A DNA stretch of 64,000 nucleotides from contig JAMKCH010007188.1 of the NCBI GenBank assembly GCA_023653785.1, positions 62,001-126,000 on the forward strand, given 5' to 3'. Source of the stretch: Ophioderma brevispina. Taxonomy: Eukaryota > Echinodermata > Ophiuroidea > Amphilepidida > Ophiodermatidae. The translations under genes and the position numbers were made by a program. The notes beneath the pieces were generated by a model, which was not told where the DNA came from, searched no databases, and worked only from the letters and a program-made list of their open reading frames with translations. Below, piece after piece: positions 60,389 to 64,000 of the stretch (positions within the stretch are counted from its first letter, which is position 1; each line of letters opens with the position of its first letter).

Positions 60389-62684
60389 CATCTTGGATTT
60401 CTCACAATGCCAGGAGGCCCAGGTGGCACCCGGCAGATTCTTATTCTACACACCACCATAATCTATCATTTGCAGCAAAAATTGTGTAATACTCAACTTT
60501 AACGGTCAGCCATAAATTGACCATATCTCTCCGACTAATACAAGAACAATTATATAATAGTCCTAACTCAATCTATGAAAATACTAGGTACACAAACCTG
60601 GACATAAATGCTACAGAAGGTTTTCTTGCTGTAACTAGCAGTAAAAATCTCCCAAACACATATCAAAACGGGAAGCCCTGGCAGACATGCTAATTTGCAT
60701 TTATCTACTGGACGTATTCCCCATATTTGACAAAGGTATATAGCTCATAAATGCATGTTTAGGGAGATTTTCCATTTGTTCTGTTAGTATTTGAACATTT
60801 TTGCATGGCTCTGCCTGCAAGGTGTGAAGCACCTGCATTAATTGATATACAAAATGGAAATGGTGGTCATTAGTCAAGATGGCCGCATTTTTCCCCCCGC
60901 AAAATTAATTTTGCAATCTAAATGATTTGTGTTTTTAATAATGTAAACGCAATCGGGATGGGGAGATCTTTATTTAGCCAATTATTATAGAGTATTATTC
61001 AAACACATTGGGTCAACTGGTGTGTGTGTGGGGTCACTCCCTTGCGAATTGATGGGTAAATTGATTTCCCGGCCAGGTGAAAAATAGGTCCTTTTCCTGG
61101 GTCCTTTCAGATAAAATGTACGGTCACAAGCAGAATAAAAATGGGGTCATCCCGGTATTGTAGGGGGGGGAGTAGGAGAATTTAAGAATGGGGCCAATGA
61201 TGCTAAAACCTGATAAGTTAAAATAGGAAGTGCCTCTTTTCCAGAGTTCCAATGCCTTGAAATTATAAAATTTGCTGTCCTTAATTATAAAATTATTAAA
61301 ATGTGCACGTAGGCTGCGAAAATTTTGCATTTTGGGTGTTAAAATTCTTTAAAAGTGAAATTTTTATGCAAGTTTGTGATAAAAGTGGATAGCAGGAAGT
61401 AAGAAAATGGAGGGTCATTGAGTATGTGAACATTTTAAAAAGGGGGGGTCATTTGGTAATAAAAAGCCCTTGGGTAGGACAGCAGCATAAAAAAGCGGTC
61501 AAGCATTCTAGACTTCCCAAATGCGATCTCCAGACCTCTGACTCTCCACTCTAACAGGGATGTGATGATGTACTGCACAAGATCTACTACAATCATCGTT
61601 TGGAACGCTGCAGATAAAGTCAAGCCTACATCCAAATGCAAAGAGACTGACTGGAGTCATGCCCGTCAATGAGGAAGAGAATCATTAATCTATCTGCACT
61701 ACGGTACCCAACTCAAACAGGTTAGACCTCAAGTACCTCGGTCCTATGTTGTACAGCAAGAGAAAGAATCAATAGTTAAAGGGCCGGGCCTTATCGCTAA
61801 TAGCATCCGTCCCCATACTCCAAGACTGACCGGAAGGGTCACATTTTGGTATTTGAAGAAAGCTACTATTTGTCTCATTTTCCCCTGTGAAATCTTAGGG
61901 CCAAAGGATTTGGTTTGGAAGTATGAGCGAAAATGAAACCCCATTTGTGGTTTGACCGATATTAATTTTACACAATAGGGATAAGCAAAATCATTTTGTT
62001 ACTATAGCTTCCATGAAAACGGGTTGAAATATCAACGCAAACCTCTACAGATCGGGTTTTAAGGGGTGAAGACCATCTATCAAGATGAAAATTTTATTAC
62101 TTAAATCGGTCCGTCCCCTTTTAATATATTTATATTAACAAATATAGGCAAAATGGCATGTAGGTTTTATGCAAGTATTAGGCATGTCTTGCCATGCTTC
62201 CTTTTTTCTACTTTTGATATGTTGTGCGGGGGGGTTTGTACTACAAAAGTACAGCAAGAAACCTTCTGTTAGCATTTTGTCTAGGTCATACGGTAGATTG
62301 GGTGGACGATAAGATGGCTGTGACATCACTGCCACCCTTGTTATGAACCTGGCAATGCTCCTTGACAGATTTCTTTACAGCAGGACAGCAACTCACTTAC
62401 ATACAAATCAGCTTTTGTTGTGTTTTGCATAGACATATTGTTCTGAGGGGGTGGTGCACAACAACCCTTGTTGCAGCAATGCTCAAAAAAAGCAGAGTTC
62501 TTTTGAAAACAGAACAGCAAAACTCATACATGTGTGGCATATTATTGCTTTTGTTGTTTTTCTATAGACAGAGGCACTGGATGGATTATCGTGCCTCTCT
62601 CTAATCAATATGATATGTATGTAAGTTGCTGTCTGCTTTGTGAATGAAAGAAATCTGCCAAGGAGCATTGGCAGGTGCACAACA
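60389..62684. other. Non-coding; GGGGTCATT-like motif recurs at 61020-61450
   Basis: GGGGTCA(C/T) appears at irregular intervals (near 61031, 61143, 61446), suggesting an old dispersed repeat. No gene recognised. Confidence 0.4.
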
Positions 62685-62939
62685 ACTGACCTCGACACTA
62701 GGATAGCGGGTCTGAGTGCCGATTGAAACATTCAGGGAAGTTGGTTTTCGACCTCTCAATATGGCGGGAAACAATGCATACACCTTGTCCCACAAATAGA
62801 AATCTGTGTGGAATATATGCACCAGCAGGTGTATGCATTGTTTCCGCCCATATGATAGAGGTCCAAAACCACTTACTGTTGTTTCACTCGGCGACCATTT
62901 CAAAATGTACGGAGCCCGCTATCAATGTGTGAGGTCAGT
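62685..62939. mobile_element. Foldback element of about 255 bp
   Basis: ACTGACCTCGACACTAGGAT..AGCGGGTC on the left mirrors GAGCCCGCTATCAATGTGTG..AGGTCAGT on the right. Inner arms AACAATGCATACACCT and AGGTGTATGCATTGTT pair exactly. Overlapping frames on both strands here are palindrome artefacts. Confidence 0.85.
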
Positions 62940-63770
62940 GGTGTCCAACAAGTGGTGGCAGTGAGTCCAGCCATCTATTACATGGAAACTTATTTTTGAA
63001 GATGAAAGTGATGTAGGTTCAAATATTTTATATGGTCGGACATCTGCTTTAAAATTCATATATACAGGAGACAGCAAGCCTGCACAACCTTGTCTATTGT
63101 AAGAGCTACAAGAAAATACGATTCCGTTTAGTTACATCACTGTTCTACAATCACCTACAGTAAAACAAAAATATAGATTAAATAGATAATGCTTTAATTT
63201 GTTTCATTATGGTGAGTTCCTACTTCAACAGACAGGGTTTGAATTCATACGTGTGGAGTGCATAAATATATGCTCGGTGCAAAAAGTATGTGCCAAAGTA
63301 TGCACCCACAGAAGGTCAAATTGTGGGCAATTGTAGGTAAAATACCCATAAAAAACTCTCCCATCAATCTCTACTCTAACTTAAATGGCTATTGGCAAAT
63401 GACCTATCAAGTAGTGCAATTGAAACCCTATAGATGCATAAGATGATGTAGACCAATAGATGATGTGACCCAAAAGATGTGATTACGTCACATGATCTTA
63501 CAGATTCCTCCTAGCAGGAGACTGTACATTATTTCTTATACATCCATGATCAAATCAAGCGTATTTAGGGAATGGCACAGAGCGTGTGTTGTATTGACTG
63601 TAGCTCGAGTGCCAATTCTTTGAATGACTGCAAATTACATAAACTGAAAGTAACCCCAGGTCACAACAATCTCTACAATTGAACAAGTTCTCATCCCAAG
63701 GTCACGGTGCAAATAATGTGACATTTTTAAAAAATACATCGGTCCTCAGAATCGCTTGTTTGTGAATGAT
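62940..63770. other. Non-coding, nothing assigned
   Basis: No repeat or exon supported. Confidence 0.5.
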
Positions 63771-63774
63771 AGGC

Positions 63775-64000
63775 TCTACAGCATTTGAACTTGATATGTA
63801 ACCTTTGACCTCATAAACAAAATGAGGGATTAGAAATGTACTACATAAACCAAGTTTGGTTCCAATGGAACTTCAAACTTTGCAAATGAGGTTCAATTTT
63901 ACATTTTCAGCCTATCTTACAACTTGACAGTATGTGACCTTGGTAAGTGACCTTTGACCTTGGTATGTGACCTCTGAACATATCACCAAATGAGGGACCC
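63775..64000. repeat. Tandem repeat of about 165-170 bp with TGACCTTTGACC, cut by window end
   Basis: GTAACCTTTGACCTCATAAACAA..AATGAGGGATT recurs as GTGACCTCTGAACATATCACC..AATGAGGGACCC. TGACCTTTGACCTTGG stands between. The array probably continues beyond the window. Confidence 0.65.

Noticed and set aside
60112..60459. Gly-rich and Phe-rich minus-strand frames
   Set aside because: They come from the poly-C/poly-A tract.

Overview
The window looks like AT-rich nuclear DNA from an animal, probably a marine invertebrate bilaterian; the species cannot be determined from the sequence alone. Arguments for this are GT-AG introns of several kilobases, very low coding density, and many short non-autonomous transposons, minisatellites and tRNA-headed SINE fragments. 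The long open frames are almost all at chance level, and I do not accept them as genes.

One gene is well supported: the 3' half of an R7-subfamily RGS gene (RGS6/7/9/11, EGL-10/EAT-16 type) on the + strand. Three exons (21967-22101, 24731-24805, 27343-27543) encode the linker after the GGL domain and a complete RGS box. Three further candidate exons (30012-30090, 34422-34484, 43289-43359) join in frame to give two or three alternative C-terminal tails. The DEP, DHEX and GGL exons were not found and probably lie upstream of the window, so positions 1-21966 are best read as a large intron or intergenic DNA. Exon 27343-27543 carries an apparent 1-base deletion in an AGAAGAAGA run. It puts a stop inside the RGS box and is either an assembly error or a real lesion.

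Layout: 1-1.6 kb, a 266-bp direct duplication flanking a CCAAT-rich element; 2-9.6 kb, mostly featureless with SINE heads; 9.7-10.0 kb, a transposon-like element whose core is five abutting hairpins; 10.9-13.2 kb, minisatellites; 13.8-16.6 kb, several foldback elements; 17.3-18.8 kb, a satellite-like block and a long foldback; 19.1-20.0 kb, an unassigned GC-richer island; 22-43.4 kb, the RGS gene with intronic repeats, including a clean nested transposon at 27.9-28.2 kb; 43.4-45 kb, the likely 3'UTR; 45-64 kb, apparently gene-free DNA with TTAA-, TA- and hAT-type elements.

The most unusual recurring theme is architectural. Unrelated families (9681-10040, 24109-24286, 31755-32160) consist of tandem arrays of short palindromes, two of them enclosed by terminal inverted repeats. 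Function was assigned only to the RGS gene; the repeats were classified by visible termini, target-site duplications and mutual similarity.
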